Assembly (NCBI GenBank): GCA_963691705.1
Contig: OY829542.1
Location: forward strand, 29,064,579-29,128,578
Direction of reading: 5' to 3'
DNA length: 64,000 nt
DNA from: Viola odorata
Taxonomy: Eukaryota; Streptophyta; Magnoliopsida; Malpighiales; Violaceae
Shown here in pieces: positions 36,916 through 49,325 of the stretch (its first letter is position 1; every line of letters starts with the position of its first letter). The translations under genes and the position numbers were made by a program. The notes beneath the pieces are model-generated. The model saw nothing but the letters and a program-made list of their open reading frames with translations. It was not told where the DNA came from and searched no databases.

Positions 36916-38378
36916 TAAGAAACCCATGGCAGTGTCGAGCCCAAGACAATAAATAAGGGCGCTACATGGGAGGCAACCCATGCTTCTTTTATTTCTTTTC
37001 ATTTGATTTATTTTTCATTTATTTTTGTTCTATTTGAGTTTGCTGGGTTGTTTTGGTTGCTCGCAGGAACTAAGTGTGGGGGCGATGCTGCGGATTGGCC
37101 TAGAGCTTGGCCAAACCTCAGGCCTAGACTCTGTTGGAGTTAGAGGGACACGTGTCAGTGCCATCAATTTTAGTCGTGGGCAACTCCAACCGCCATATCC
37201 ATTTGTATTCTCCCACAGCCGCCAGCGCCTCCTGATCCACAGCAGCCCCTCTAGTTGCGGATCTAGGCCAAACATCAGGCCAAGATCCTCCTGCTCCAGC
37301 AGCATGTTCTGTTTTTGCCCCCAGGTCGTTTCTTTCTTTTCTTTTTATTTCTGTCTTTTATTTGTCTCTCCACACAATGAGGACATTGTGTCTTTTAAGT
37401 GAGGGGAGGGTGTTTTAATTTCTTATTTTAATTTTAGTTTTTGTGTTTGTTGTGAATATTGATTGATTTGTGTGATTTTGAGTCAATTTTTTTGCGTTTT
37501 AAAATTTTTCTTTTTACATCAGTTTGTCCAGTTTTGAGTCTGCTGTTTGCATGATTTTTTATTCTTCTTTTTATGCTTGTTTGAGTCTGTTTTGATTGAG
37601 TGTACACCGCCCCCCCTAGATTTCAACTTAGGTTGTTTAGTTTACCACTGAAATTGCATATAGACACTTGTCTAGGCGGAACAATGCTTTAGTAACAGGG
37701 AAGTGAATGAGTGTAACTTGATCAATGCCTAAGGGGCATATTATTTAATGTCACCCAAACAAACACTATCCACATGGTCTAAAGGACATCTAGCTTAAAA
37801 ACTTAACAAACATTAGGGTGTCTAGGCTTACTGCGTCTGATTTGAGTGTGCTGTTCTATCTGTTTTAGTGTGAGACATAAAAAGGTGCTGGAATGTCATA
37901 GCAGAATATAGCAAAGGTGGAAGTTCTGGGTGCCTAAAAAGAACAAGCTCTATCTATATTTGATGCCTGTAAAAATGCAAAGGGCACATGATATGTTTGT
38001 AAAAATAAAAAGGGCATAGAAAAAAAACGAGAGAAAAACCTGCTGATAAATGATTTAAATGGCACTAGTCTTTAGGCACGTCTGGATAGAATAGCACTTG
38101 GTGGGACTCAAATCTGTGGCAAGTTTATACCCCTATACATTATAAATCCAAATCTAGCAGGATGTCTTGATACCATTTGGATGAGGTTTGTTTAGGGTAT
38201 TGATTTGTCCTTGTTAGTCTAGCATTGGGTCGCTTAGGGAAGTGTCTAGGTAAATTCAGTGGTAGGGTAAACAGCTAAAAGAAGAACTCTGGGGGTTATG
38301 GTGTCTATTCTGTTTCGCCATGTTTATTTGTTTTGTTTGTATGTCTTTGAGTCTGTATGCTTGGGGGCAAGCATAGTT
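36916..38378 (+). other. Element A 3' non-coding region
   Basis: It holds no ORF of note. It contains two internal G-rich tracts (TAAGTGTGGGGG at about 37071-37082 and TAAGTGAGGGGAGGG at about 37396-37410), the conserved stem-loop (37372-37391) and triple GGCC motifs at 37097/37109/37121. Large parts align with the 3' regions of B and D despite not coding for protein. Confidence 0.7.
37372..37391 (+). repeat. Conserved stem-loop, element A copy
   Basis: ACACAATG, AGGA loop, CATTGTGT: a perfect 8-bp stem, just upstream of an internal G-rich tract. Confidence 0.75.
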
Positions 38379-38393
38379 TAAGTGTGGGAAATT

Positions 38394-39905
38394 TGATTAC
38401 ATTGCATTTCATCATGTTTTTACTGTCCATTTACTAGTTATTTGGGCAGTAAAGCTACTGATTTCCCCTTGTATTTCCCATATCTTTGCAGTTCTGGTCT
38501 GGAGGCAATTTATGAAGAATCTGATTTTTGAAGAGCTGAAGCTGATTTTCAGAGTCTTGGCCTAGCGTTTGGCCTAGACTCCTCCGCATTCAAAGTATCG
38601 CGCACCAGATCATCTTGGACAAGACTGCGGCCAAGACTCAGTCGCGGAAGAGCAATCATGAGCAGCAGCGTTGGGCTTTGCGAGCTGGCAAATCACAGTT
38701 GTCCAGTGACAAAGAGAAGGATCAAGAAGATATTTATTTAAGAATCCTATCAAGGATCTCCTTCCATCTTTATATATTTTAAATCCCTATTTTTATTCAA
38801 AACAAATCAGGATAATTTATCTGGAGATTATTTTGGAGATTATTTAGGAGATTGAGTTGGAGAAGGATAGATGAGTTTTAGCTTACTTATAGCTGAACTT
38901 GTCCTCCTCTTCTCCCTCTCTCTTCTTCTTCCCCAATTCGACATCGATATACTTTTGCTCCGGATTTAACTCTTTAAATCTCGGATTTAATTTATTTATG
39001 CAATCAAGTATTTTATTTTTCTATCTATGAGTATGAGTAGCTAAACACCCATTCTTGGTAAGGGTTGATGAGCTTAGTTCTTATGCATTCGTGAGATCAA
39101 ACCATGCTTAATAATCTCTTTATTCGTATTCGTTTATTTCTTGAGCTTATTAAATCGCTTACTCACTAGAGGCAAGAGTTGGCCATTCTTGTACCCTAGT
39201 AGAGAAGAGTTGCAACCAGCCTAGAAGGAAAGGAAGCACCCGTCAGCTAGGCAAAGTAGGTGACTAGTCTCGCGCCAGACTAGAAGAAATAAGTGATCTA
39301 GGTCAAGACCAGATTGACAACCGAGGGTTTCCACAGGGAAACAACTTGGCCTAGGTACTGTCTTCCCCTATACAATTGAGGAAGCGAACAACCATTCAAG
39401 ACAGCAGTCAAACGGATAAACCCTTTAACCAGCAAGGTGTCCATTGGCTAGGATTATCAGGAAAGGGAGCACCCGCCAGGTAATTTGAAGAGGAGGGAAG
39501 ACAGGAGTGAACAGGAGTACCTCCACTCTATAGCAGTACTATGAATCAAGAGATGAATACCCTTGAGTCTATGATCGAAGCATAAGAACAGAAGCTCTCA
39601 TATCACCCTTACCTGGAATTCCCTTTTATTTGATTTATCTCAATCTTGACCCCTGTCTAGGCCAAGCCTTTGGCCAATACTATTTTGAACTATTTTACCT
39701 CTTTCTGTTTTATCTTTATTTTCAGATTCTACCAAAGCAAATCTAGTGACGAGGAAGTCAACCAAGAACTACATTTCCTAGAGGTCTCTGTGGACGATCC
39801 TCTTACCACAATCTACAAACTCTTGTGGACAGTGATAAGTTGTATTTCTACCCCCTTTTTCATACCTAATTCACTCTTATATTTGACGTGTTCGACACGC
39901 GATCA
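38394..39905 (+). repeat. Element A 3' LTR
   Basis: Begins TGATTACATTGC after the polypurine tract TAAGTGTGGGAAATT and ends GACACGCGATCA. It is nearly identical to the 5' LTR. Confidence 0.95.
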
Positions 39906-39910
39906 GTTGG

Positions 39911-42598
39911 GTTGAGTAACTGGCAACTTACTATTTTCTTCCTAATTTTTGCAGTCTTGGCCTGCGTCTTGGCCAAGCTCGGGGCCAAGATCAAGTCCGT
40001 ATCTTCTGGATCGGCCAAAATGTCCAAAATTCCTTGGAGTTCCTTCTGATCTCCAGTCCTGTCCTCTAATTCTTTTATAGTTCTTGTGGAAATTCCCCTG
40101 CTCAAAACATACTCAAGGGGGTCGTTAATATAAATGTCAGCAATTTCCTCATTAATTGGATCTAAAACATCAAGAAAATTAACACAATGTAAATCATTAG
40201 GATGTTTTAAGGCTTCAGTAATGCTGAATTTAATTGTTCTTCCACAAAATTCCAGAATTATACTTCCTTCAAAGCAATCAATCTTTGCTTTCGATGTCCT
40301 TAGGAAAGGTCTTCCTAATAAAATATCAGTGGTGCAAGAGGGTAATTGAACATTCATTTCAACTATATAAAAGTCCACTGGATAAATAAAATCATTTACC
40401 ATCACCAAGACATCACTCACTGCACCCTTAGGTCGGATGATCGTTCGATCGGCCAGCTGGATTACCAAGTCGGTCTCCTTCATTGTTCCTATCCTCAAGG
40501 TCTTGAATTCACTCAAGGACATCACGTTGATGCCTGCCCCTAAGTCGCAAAGGGCTTTCTCAATTTTCTTATTCCCGATTTGGCATGGAATGGTGAAAGT
40601 CCCTTGATCCTTGCACTTCTCTAGAAGTTGCTGTACTGCCGAGACATTGTGACCTAAGTTCACCCTCTCTATACCTGTAATTTTCTTTTTATTAGTGCAC
40701 AACTCTTTAAGAAATTTAGCATAAGAGGGAACTTTTGCAATTAAATCTAGCATAGGTATATTAACAGCTATTTTCCCAAAAACAACCATGAAGTCTCTCG
40801 CTTCATCTTGCCTCTTCTCTTTCGAAGATCTAGGGGGAAATGGTGGAGGAATTTCTATGATTTCTTCCTTCTGGTCTGGCTTGACCTGCGGCTTGGCCAA
40901 GATAAGTTCTACCTTTTTTGGTTCCGCGATAACTACAGGCTTGGCCTGAGGTTTGGCCAAGACTGCCTCTGTTTCAGTTTCTTCTTCCTCATTTTCATCC
41001 TCTTCTTCCGATTGGATTTTTCTTATTTCCTCATCTATTTTCGCTCCTTCCCTTTCTGGTAAGACAACTCCACTCCTAAGGCTCATGGCACTAACATCGT
41101 GTTTTGGATTGTCTATGGTTGTAGAAGGTAATTTCCCTTGATTGGCCATTTGATTGATTTGTTTTTGCATCTCCACTAAGCTAGACTGCGTAGATTGCAT
41201 CAAGTTCCTTTGCATCTCAACCAAACTTTTAAGTGTATCCTCCATAGAAGGACCGGTTATCTGCAAGGGTTGAGGTGCTGGAGGCAGTTGGGGTACCGAG
41301 GCTTGGCCAGGAGGTTGGCCAGGATTTAGGTGTGAAGGACGAGGTACGAAGTGTTGAAAGTTAACGGGAGGTTGTTGCTGAGGTATATTCTGATTTTGAT
41401 TTTGATTTGGAGGGACTGGGTCTCTCCATCTAAAATTTGGATCGCCTCTCCATGAGTACTGGTTACTTCCTTAAGGGAAATTTTGCATACTCCCTTGGTT
41501 CTGCCCATAGGCCGCATTTACTTGTGTTACGTCATCAGGATGCTGCACCATGTAACAATTATTGGTCTGATGATCTTGTTGCTGGCAGATTCCGCAAATT
41601 GATGCTACTTGCTCCTGATTAGAGTTCCCCGTGGTCATTGCACCTGAAATATTGACAGAAATATTTTTGACCATATCAGTTAATTCAGTTAATTTTTGCT
41701 CAACATCAATAGAACAAAGACTAGAAGGAATAGAAGTCCTGTCAGAAGTGGTATTATTTTGGATATTGTCTGCCATGGTTTGGAGTAGAAGTTTGGCTCT
41801 GGTGACCGTCAAGTCCTGCAATGCTCCACTTGCGGCTGCATCAACCTTTTCTTTACTTGGCATGAGCATTCCATCATAAAAGTATTGGATCATGGTCTGA
41901 TCTGCAACTCTATGTGTAGGACAAACTTCTTGCAATTCTCTGAACCGTTGGTGATATTCACTTAGACCCTCATTGTTCCTCTGCTGGATGGCAACCATGT
42001 TCTTCCTAGCTGCCCCTGCTTTTGTTGCATTCCAGTACTTGTTGAGGAATAATGTGGACATCTCGGCCCAGGTATTGACCGTGTTGTGAGGTAGGTTGTA
42101 GAACCAATTTTGGGCAGCCCCCTCAAGAGAGCATGGAAAAGCTTTTAACTTTGCTCTCTCCATGTTCACAGCAGCTGGTTTCATCATATCACACTGAACG
42201 TGTAGATTCCTCAGGTGCTTGAATGGGTTCTCGTTCGAATGGCCATAGAATCTAGGAAGGTTGGCCACCATATTGGTCTTGATAGACCAGTCATTTGCCA
42301 CTGTCGGGAAAGCTATGCAGGAGAAGGTTTCATGTTCTACTGTTCTGTTCAGTTCCCTCATCGTGGGTTCTTGCTGATTTTCTGCCATAGCTGGACCAAA
42401 GAAATCGTCTTGGTCGGAGGATTGGCTAAGACTGTGGTCTAGCCTATAGTCTGATTCTGAATTAGAGGTTCCCGATTCACTTTCCTCTGGGGTTTTCCTC
42501 TGCTGGGCTATCTTCCTTAGTTGTGCTTCGGCCTTTGTGAGATTCGGATTGTATGGTAATAAATCTTCTTCTCTGCAAGAGGACCTGGTCATCAACAA
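39911..42598 (-). pseudogene. Element B gag-protease
   Basis: From ATG 42598 the frame is open except for TAA at 41471-41473, which stands where A has CAG. Domains match element A: Gag core (NPFKHLRNLHVQCDMM), intact CCHC knuckle CGICQQQDHQTNNC, Gln-rich linker, LAKP-type tetrapeptide repeats, and protease with CDLGAGINVMSLSEF. The frame then runs into the element A insertion; pol continues beyond it at 32657. In Athila elements gag-protease-pol is normally one polyprotein. Confidence 0.92.
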
Positions 42599-42663
42599 TC
42601 AAAAACAAAATAAAATAAAAACTACAAATACCGTTAGAGATCCCCGGCAACGGAGCCAAAATT

Positions 42664-44186
42664 TGATCGCGCGTCGAACACGTCAAACATAAGAGTGAAA
42701 TAGGTATGGAAATGGGGGTAGAAATACAACTTATCACTATCTACAAGAGTTTGTAGATTATGGTAAGAGGATCGTCCACAGAGACCTCTAGGAGATGTAA
42801 TTCTTAGGTTGACTTCCTCATCACTGGATTTGGTTTGGTAGTATCTGAAATTAAAGACAAAACAGAAAGAAGTAAAAATAGTTCAAAATAGTATTGGCCA
42901 AAGGCTTGGCCAAGACAGGTGTCAAGATTGAAATAAATCCGATAAAAGGAAATTCCAGGTAAGGGCGATGTGAGAGCTTCTGTTCTTATGCTTCGATCAT
43001 TGACTCGAGTGTATTCTTCTCTTCATTCATAGTACTGCTATAGAGTGGAGGTACTCCTGTTCACTCCTGTCTTCCCTCCTCTTCAAATTACCTGGCGGGT
43101 GCTCCATTTCCTGATAATCCTAGCCAAGGGACACCTTACTGGTTAAAGGGTTTATCCGTTTAACTGCTATCTTGAATGGCTGTTCGCTTCCTCAATGGTA
43201 TAGGGGAAGACAGTACCTAGGCCAAGGTATCTCCCTATGGAAATCCTAGGTTGTCAATCTGGTCTTGACCTAGATTGCTTATTTCTTCTAGTCTGGCGCG
43301 AGACTAGTCACCTACTTTGTTTAGCCGACGGGTGCTGCCTTTCCTTCTAAACAGGCTACAACTCTTCTCTACTAGAGTGCAAGGATGATCAAACCTTATC
43401 TCTAGTGAGTAAGCGATGAATTAAGCTCAAGAAATAAATAAATACAAGCGAAGAGATTATTTAAGTGCGGGTTGATCTCACGAATGCATAAGAACTTCAG
43501 CTCGTCAACCCTTACCAAGAACAAATGTTTAGCTACTCATACTCATAGGTAAAAAGACAAAATATTTGGTTGCATAAATAAATTAAATCCGGAGCAAAAT
43601 TATATCAATGTCAAAGAAGAAGAAAAGAGAAGAAGGGTTTCGGATCCGGACAGGGGAGGAATAATGTTTGGCTAAATAGCCCTAAAACTCCTCTGTCCTA
43701 CTTCAACTCTACTTCCTAGAAGATCTCTAAAAAAAATATTGTAACAATAAATTGTTTGAAATTGGAATTTGAATCGCAAATACAAAAGAGGGAGATCCCT
43801 TGTAGGATTCTTCAAAAGATCGGCTTCAGATCCCTCTAGATTTGCTGGACAGCTGCGACTTGCTAGTTTTAAAAGGCCCATGAGGAGACGGCCCAAGCGG
43901 ACGTCAACGCTTCTGCTCAAATGTCCTCTATCGCGGAATGAGTCTTGGCCGCAAGCTTGGCCAAGACGATCTGGTGCACGCTGCTTGTGAATGCGAAGGA
44001 GTCTTGGCCAAGCGCTAGGCCAAGACTCAGAAAATCAGCTTCAACTCTCAATATATCAGATTCTTTAATAATTTGCCTTCAGACCAGAACTGCTAAGATA
44101 TGGGAAATCAAGGATAAATCAGTAGGTTTACTGCCCAAACAAACAAGTAAATGGGCAATAAAACATGATGAAATGCAATGTAATCA
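42664..44186 (-). repeat. Element B 5' LTR
   Basis: The element-strand start TGATTACATTG is at 44186 and the end GCGATCA at 42664, followed by AATTT and the tRNA-Asp primer site (TGGCTCCGTTGCCGGGGA, one mismatch). It contains the perfect inverted repeat GAGTCTTGGCC/GGCCAAGACTC near 44000-44030. Confidence 0.95.
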
Positions 44187-44191
44187 CAGTC

Positions 44192-44457
44192 CGACTCAAC
44201 AATAATCTTATCACACATCCATTTTTGGGCCTGCATAAGGGCATCTGCTGTTTGCGCCTCCGTCCTATGAGGAAAGAACATGGCCCCCGAGAAAACCAGC
44301 CCACCATTAGCGTCCCGCGCGATAAAACACAACCCAGTCCCCGTAGTCCCTACTGCTGCGTTTGTGTTGACCTTTACAATCCTTGTAGGTGGAGGCTGCC
44401 ATTTCGGAGCAATGAGGTGTCTCGTAGGAGCAAAAAGAGGTTGTTTCGGCATCCCGG
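44192..44457 (-). pseudogene. LINE piece 2: RNase H domain N-terminal part
   Basis: The minus strand encodes PKWQPPPTRIVKVNTNAAVG, GLCFIARDANGGLVFSGAM and HRTEAQTADAL, typical of the RNase H-like domain at the C-terminus of plant LINE ORF2. The usual first catalytic Asp (VNTDAA) is Asn here. Downstream the domain is cut by element B and resumes at 23636. Upstream it stops at element C (44458), and the zinc-finger-like part that should lie between RT and RNase H is absent from the window. Confidence 0.8.
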
Positions 44458-46238
44458 TGATGTGTTGTCGAAACACTCAAAAATAATTACAACTTATCAC
44501 ATATAACAAAAAAGATTGAAGACAGTGGCAAGAGGTTCAATTCACAGAGAATGGTGAAGACCTACACTAGACAAGGCCAAATACAAAGTAAAATAATAAA
44601 AGAAACAATAGGGGGTTTGTTGGTTAAATTGGTTAACCAAAAGTGATCGAGGGCAAGACAGCTAACAAGGACAGAAATAATAAAGTAAACAGAATAACCA
44701 TTATAAACAAAAGCAAATAAGAAAGTAGATGAGGTAAAGTCAAATGAGAGAAAATCTTAGCAAAGGTATCATCTCGGGTTGCGTCAAGGGCAAGACAATC
44801 ATCGACGCAGAAATATTCTATTCTTATGCCATAGACGTGCTATAGGGGCCAGGTACGTTTAGGCCCCTTGCTTTCCTCGTAAGAGAAGCTACCCCCCGTT
44901 TTCACATATGAGGCAACCTTGACACTTTGCCGTCCTCCCAGGCACAAGGTGGGGAGGCAATACTCAAAGTGCCCATGAAGATAAGGAAAGACACATCTAG
45001 GGCTAGATGCCTCTCAGTTTGTCAGGCTCGTGACACCGCCCCCCGTTTTCACATATGAGGCAGCCTTGACACTTCGTCGTCCTCCCAGGCACAAGGTAGG
45101 GAGGCAATACTCAAAGCGCCTATAAAGATAAGGAAAGACACATCTAGGGCTAGATGCCTCTCAGTTTGTCAGGCTTGCGACACCGCCCTAATCGCTCACT
45201 TACCCTAGACAGAACGGACCAAGCTAATGACAATCCATCTAGTGTCTACTCTATTCTAAGGCTTCACGTTAGTTATAACCAAAGAAATGACAGTCATCGT
45301 CTAGGTCTAGTTATTAGTTAGCTAGGCTCCTAACTTGCCCTAGACGAATTGACATGAAACCGGCGAGCAAGCAAATACAACAATAAGAATATATAAAGAA
45401 TGATTTGGCATCTTAACTAGCCTGTTGCAACCCTCAAAATACCTCTGCTAAGAAGGTAGAATCTAACTACTCATACCACAAAACAAATAAACAAAATAAG
45501 AAAAGAAAGATTGCATAAAAGAAGAAGAACAAGAAGAAGGAAAACTATTAAATGTTACCAGCCGGAGCAAAGCTCTGGTTAATTACAACGACTGCTGGAA
45601 TAGAGGTCTCAGCCACCACCCAAAAGGGGGGGAGAGAAAAAGAGGCGGCTCCCAAAAGAAGAAAGTAAAAAATATTTACAAGATGATGAAAACCCTAAAA
45701 ATTAAAAGTTTAAATACTCTCCAGCCCACAAGAGGACAAAATCCAGCTAAGGGGAAGGAAGCCCACACATGGACCGTGCTCCTTGGTTCAAAAAGGAATA
45801 TTCTGGAATATGCTATGAGGAATCTGCATGGAATCTCGTGCGGATCTTTTGGGAATCTTTCTCTTTGGTCTGAAAATGGAATATTTTGGAATCTGCCAAG
45901 CATCTAGGGCATGATGATAAAATCAGCATCTAGGGCAGGACGATATGATCAACAACTAGGGAATATTATGGGAATATTCTAGAGACCAGCAAGGAGGACA
46001 CGTGGAAACACAGCAACGAAGCTTTGACCAGGAAATATTGCCTAGGACTCGACGAAAACATCTAGTGCTCGCTGCTTTGAGATCCGCGAAATTTCACCCA
46101 AAAAGCATATATTTTCACATATTCCACTCTTTTAGCCTAGATCTGCAATAAAGATGGAAACAAGGGCAAATCAGCAGTATCATGCTAGGATAAAGAGTGA
46201 AAATGAAGAGAAAAATATATACAAAATACACGCTATCA
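44458..46238 (-). repeat. Element C 3' LTR
   Basis: 1781 bp, ending at the polypurine-like tract AGTGTGGGGATGTT (46252-46239 on the minus strand). The part from about 45555 to 46238 aligns with 59258-59864. It contains a 147-bp tandem duplication. Confidence 0.85.
44892..45187. repeat. 147-bp tandem duplication in the element C LTR
   Basis: Two head-to-tail copies beginning CCCCCCGTTTTCACATATG are offset by exactly 147 bp (44898 and 45045) and differ at a few positions only. Confidence 0.9.
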
Positions 46239-47961
46239 AACATCCCCACACTGCCCAATGCTCGCCCTATAGCAATCACAAAACTAAAAACAACCCTAGA
46301 TAAGAACAGACATAATCAACCAGGGCACGCGAATAAACAAACCATCCAACCAACTAGACTTTGTCAAAACACACCCTGCCTAGATGAACACCTGCACAAA
46401 ATTAGAAGGATAACGACTCTAAAGATGAGACTTTTCCGCACCAGGCCTAGTCACAAAGTAATCAAAATAGTAAAACTAGCAGTTGATCAAACTCCTAATA
46501 AATCCTAGATGAAATGGCAAGAAATTTATAGTAAAGTGTATGCACTCACACTCACAAACAGGGTTAGGTGTTTAACACTCAAAAGAATGCAAATAACACA
46601 GCACAAAACATAGTTTGCATATCAATCCGAGTACGCAGTACACATGCATGGGTAATCAAACAATCAAAAAGAACTTCGCATCAACAAAAGAGAAAGAAAA
46701 GGGAATGGTTGGGTTTAGAAAGAAGAAAAAGAAGGAAGAGGAAGAGAAGGGAATGGAACATAAAAGATAAGGAAGGAAGAGAGAGAACAGAAAGAGAAAG
46801 AAGAGAAACAACCAGCTCAAACCTAGATGGATTCCTTGGCTAGGAAAAAGACGAGGTTGGTAAGACAACACTCGTCGAGGGTAGGATGATGAAGCAGAGG
46901 GCTAGACGAAGGATCTTCACATCTTCAGCAGGAAGCTCTTCTCTCATGTGGTGCTGGAAGCGATTTCTTTTGTTCGCTCATTGCTCCCTTCTTTTATTTT
47001 TGATTTTATTCTCTCTTTTTTTTTAATCAGGGGCACGAACCTTTCTAGCTTGACGTAGCTAGGGCAAGAGACTTTTTGAATTCCCTGTTGTTGCTTGCCC
47101 TAGCTCTACTTCGAGCACCAGTTTTACTTCTCGGCTTCTCCACACTTAGGCTTTTGAGGGGGGCTTTTTTCTTTTAGGATACTACTACGGCATGATGATG
47201 CTTCTATTGAGTTGCCCTAGCTATGCTTTCTGTGTCTGAGCCTTAGCTTCTTCTGCTTCCCCACACTTATACATTTCCACACGTTCTTCCGGATGTCTAG
47301 CCCTCGACACTACCCCCGAAAATTGCTGCTTACCTGCCAAGGAAAAAGATCAAGAAAATAAGGATCAAGTGGTCAGGAAAAGAAAAGAAAAGAGAGGGGT
47401 AGGTGAGTGTCTAGGGCAAGATGGAAGAAAATGAGAGAAAAGGGGAAAAAAGAAGAAAAAGAAAAAACAGACAAAGATGCGAAGACTTTCATCTTTTTGA
47501 TGCTTTCCCATGTCTAATGGTGCCTATACCTAGGGATATCATGCAAGTCCAGCTAGTGCCTAGCTAAGCATTCTATTCACACATGAAGAAAATATGGCAT
47601 GAAAGCTCAAAGTGCTCACTGGGTGCTGTTTGTGATTGCTGGTGTCTAGGCTTAGATGCAGATATAAGGTATGCAGATATAAGGTTTGAAGGCAAAGTGC
47701 GAACGACTAGATCTAGACAAGGCGTTGGTTAGTCTATTATGTGCACAGAGGGTCGAAAGTGTGTGTCCATACTTGGGGGTTTTAAAACTGGCAGTGCGGT
47801 CTTTTGGCAAAAATCTAACAAAATCCTAAAAAAATAAAATCTGAAAATTTTAAATTTTCACAAAACATGCAGTCATGCAACAAGCGAGAAAATAAACACT
47901 CATTCGCGCAATAATAAAATAAACATACAAATAATTAAATCCCTCCCCACACTTAGGCAGC
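46239..47961 (-). other. Element C 3' non-coding region
   Basis: No coding domain was recognised; ORFs here are low-complexity. It contains several internal copies of the G-rich tract (minus-strand AAGTGTGGGGA-type at about 47262-47272 and 47944-47955, AAGTGTGGAGA at about 47142-47153) and repeated GGGCAAG motifs. Confidence 0.6.
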
Positions 47962-47977
47962 GCATTGTCCTCAATGC
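47962..47977 (-). repeat. Conserved stem-loop, element C version
   Basis: GCATTG, AGGA loop, CAATGC: a perfect 6-bp stem with the same loop as A and B but a different stem sequence. It sits between the ORF3 end and a CCTCCCCACACTTA tract, as in the other elements. Confidence 0.7.
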
Positions 47978-48179
47978 CAGAAGGCCACACAAAAAGTTCA
48001 ACAAAAATTAAAACAGTACATCAGGAAAATAAAAGGCGTGAAAATGTTTTGAACCCTCCCTGAGGGTATCAGGAGGACGGGAGGTTGCGTCGGGCAACCT
48101 CTGCGATGAGGCCTTGAAGCTCTGAAAGGATGGCCTGGAGTAATCACTCGAGAGATGGCGCATTGATCGTGATGGGGCC

Positions 48180-49198
48180 AGATCGCGTGTCGAGCACGTC
48201 AAATATAAGTGTATAATAGATATGAAAAAGGGGTAGAAATACAACTTATCACTTGTCCACAAGGAACTTGTAGATGGTGGTAAGAGGATCGTCCACAGAG
48301 ACTTCGGGGGATTTGTAGTTCTTGGTTGACTTCCTCATCACTGAGTTTGGTTGGTTGATTCTGAAAATTAAAACAAAAGCAAAAGCAATTAAATAGTTCA
48401 AAACAGTCTTGGTCAAAGGTTTGACCAAGACAGGGGGTCAAGATTGGAAACAGTAAAAAGAAGGTTCTCGGTAAGAGCACGAGCAGGCTATGTTCTTATG
48501 ATTCGATCACTGATTCAATGGTGTTCATCTCGATATCTGCAGCGCTGCTGTTGATAAGACAACACCCAACTCAAGTTTACCCTCGGTTGTCAGTCGAGGC
48601 CCACGGTTGTCAATCGGGTCTGAGTTGTATTATTCATTTAACTGGGTCTCCCAAGCTAAAATTTGAATTGTCAGTTCTAAACTTAAACAAGGAAGTAAAG
48701 AAACCAGAAAATAAATAATTACAAAAATAGAGATTATTAAGAGTAATTAGATCTCACGAAATATAAGAAACATAGCCCTCAAGCTCTTACCAAGAATGGT
48801 GATTAGCTAGATGTACTCATGAATGAATTATAAAAATACTTACTTGCATAAATAAAATAAATCCGTGGATTCAAAGAATTAAATCCAGGAGCAAAGTATA
48901 AAGTGGCGGAAGAGAGGAGAAGAAGCGAGAGAGCGTGAGAAGAGGAGGACAAGTTCAGCTATAAGTAAGCTAAAACTCCTCTGTCCTTCTCCAACTCAAT
49001 CTCCTAAATAATCTCCTAAATAATTATCCTGATTTATTTTGAATAAAAATATGAATTTAAAATATATAAAGATGGAAGGAGATCCTTGATAGGATTCTTA
49101 AATAAATATCTTCTTGATCCTTCTCTTTCTCGCTGGACAGTTGTGATTTGCCAGCTCGCAAGGCCCAACGCTGCTGCTCATGATTGCTCTTCCGCGGA
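48180..49198 (-). repeat. D-type LTR fragment
   Basis: Nearly identical to 54611-55622 but lacks the last 250 bp or so; the first base is A where T is expected. It ends abruptly after GCTCTTCCGCGGA. Confidence 0.85.
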
Positions 49199-49325
49199 AT
49201 TTAAACTTCAATACCCATTAGAATATTTTTAAGAGAGATAATTTTTCCTTTCAAAATGAGTCATTCGTATTCATATTATCCACATCAAAAGTACACACAT
49301 TTCAAATTACCCGTGTCACCGAAAG

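Larger units (their letters stand above)
32663..39905 (+). mobile_element. Element A: non-autonomous Athila-type element, inserted in element B
   Basis: A complete 7.2-kb element with LTRs 32663-34155 and 38394-39905, exact GTTGG target duplications (32658-32662, 39906-39910), a tRNA-Asp primer site and a polypurine tract. Its only long ORF is gag-protease. RT, RNase H, integrase and ORF3 are missing, replaced by about 1.5 kb of non-coding sequence. The LTRs are nearly identical apart from a small deletion near 33450 and scattered substitutions, so insertion was fairly recent and later than that of B. Gag is very similar to that of B, which could have supplied the enzymes. Confidence 0.95.
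23637..44186 (-). mobile_element. Element B: Athila-type Ty3/gypsy retrotransposon, coding for gag, pol and ORF3
   Basis: The element is bounded by LTRs (44186-42664 upstream, 25772-23637 downstream) and 5-bp duplications CAGTC at 23632-23636 and 44187-44191. LTR ends are TGATTACATTG...GCGATCA. Order on the minus strand: LTR, primer site for tRNA-Asp, gag-protease, RT-RNase H, integrase, spacer, ORF3, a G-rich tract and LTR. This is the Athila plan. It has been hit by element A (32663-39905) in pol and by a solo LTR (24576-25161) in its 3' LTR. Removing both leaves about 12.7 kb. Internal stops and one frameshift mean it is no longer self-sufficient. Confidence 0.92.

Noticed and set aside
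46197..46871. ORFs in the element C 3' region
   Set aside because: Basic, repetitive or Phe/Ser-rich strings with no family resemblance; the region is non-coding in related elements.
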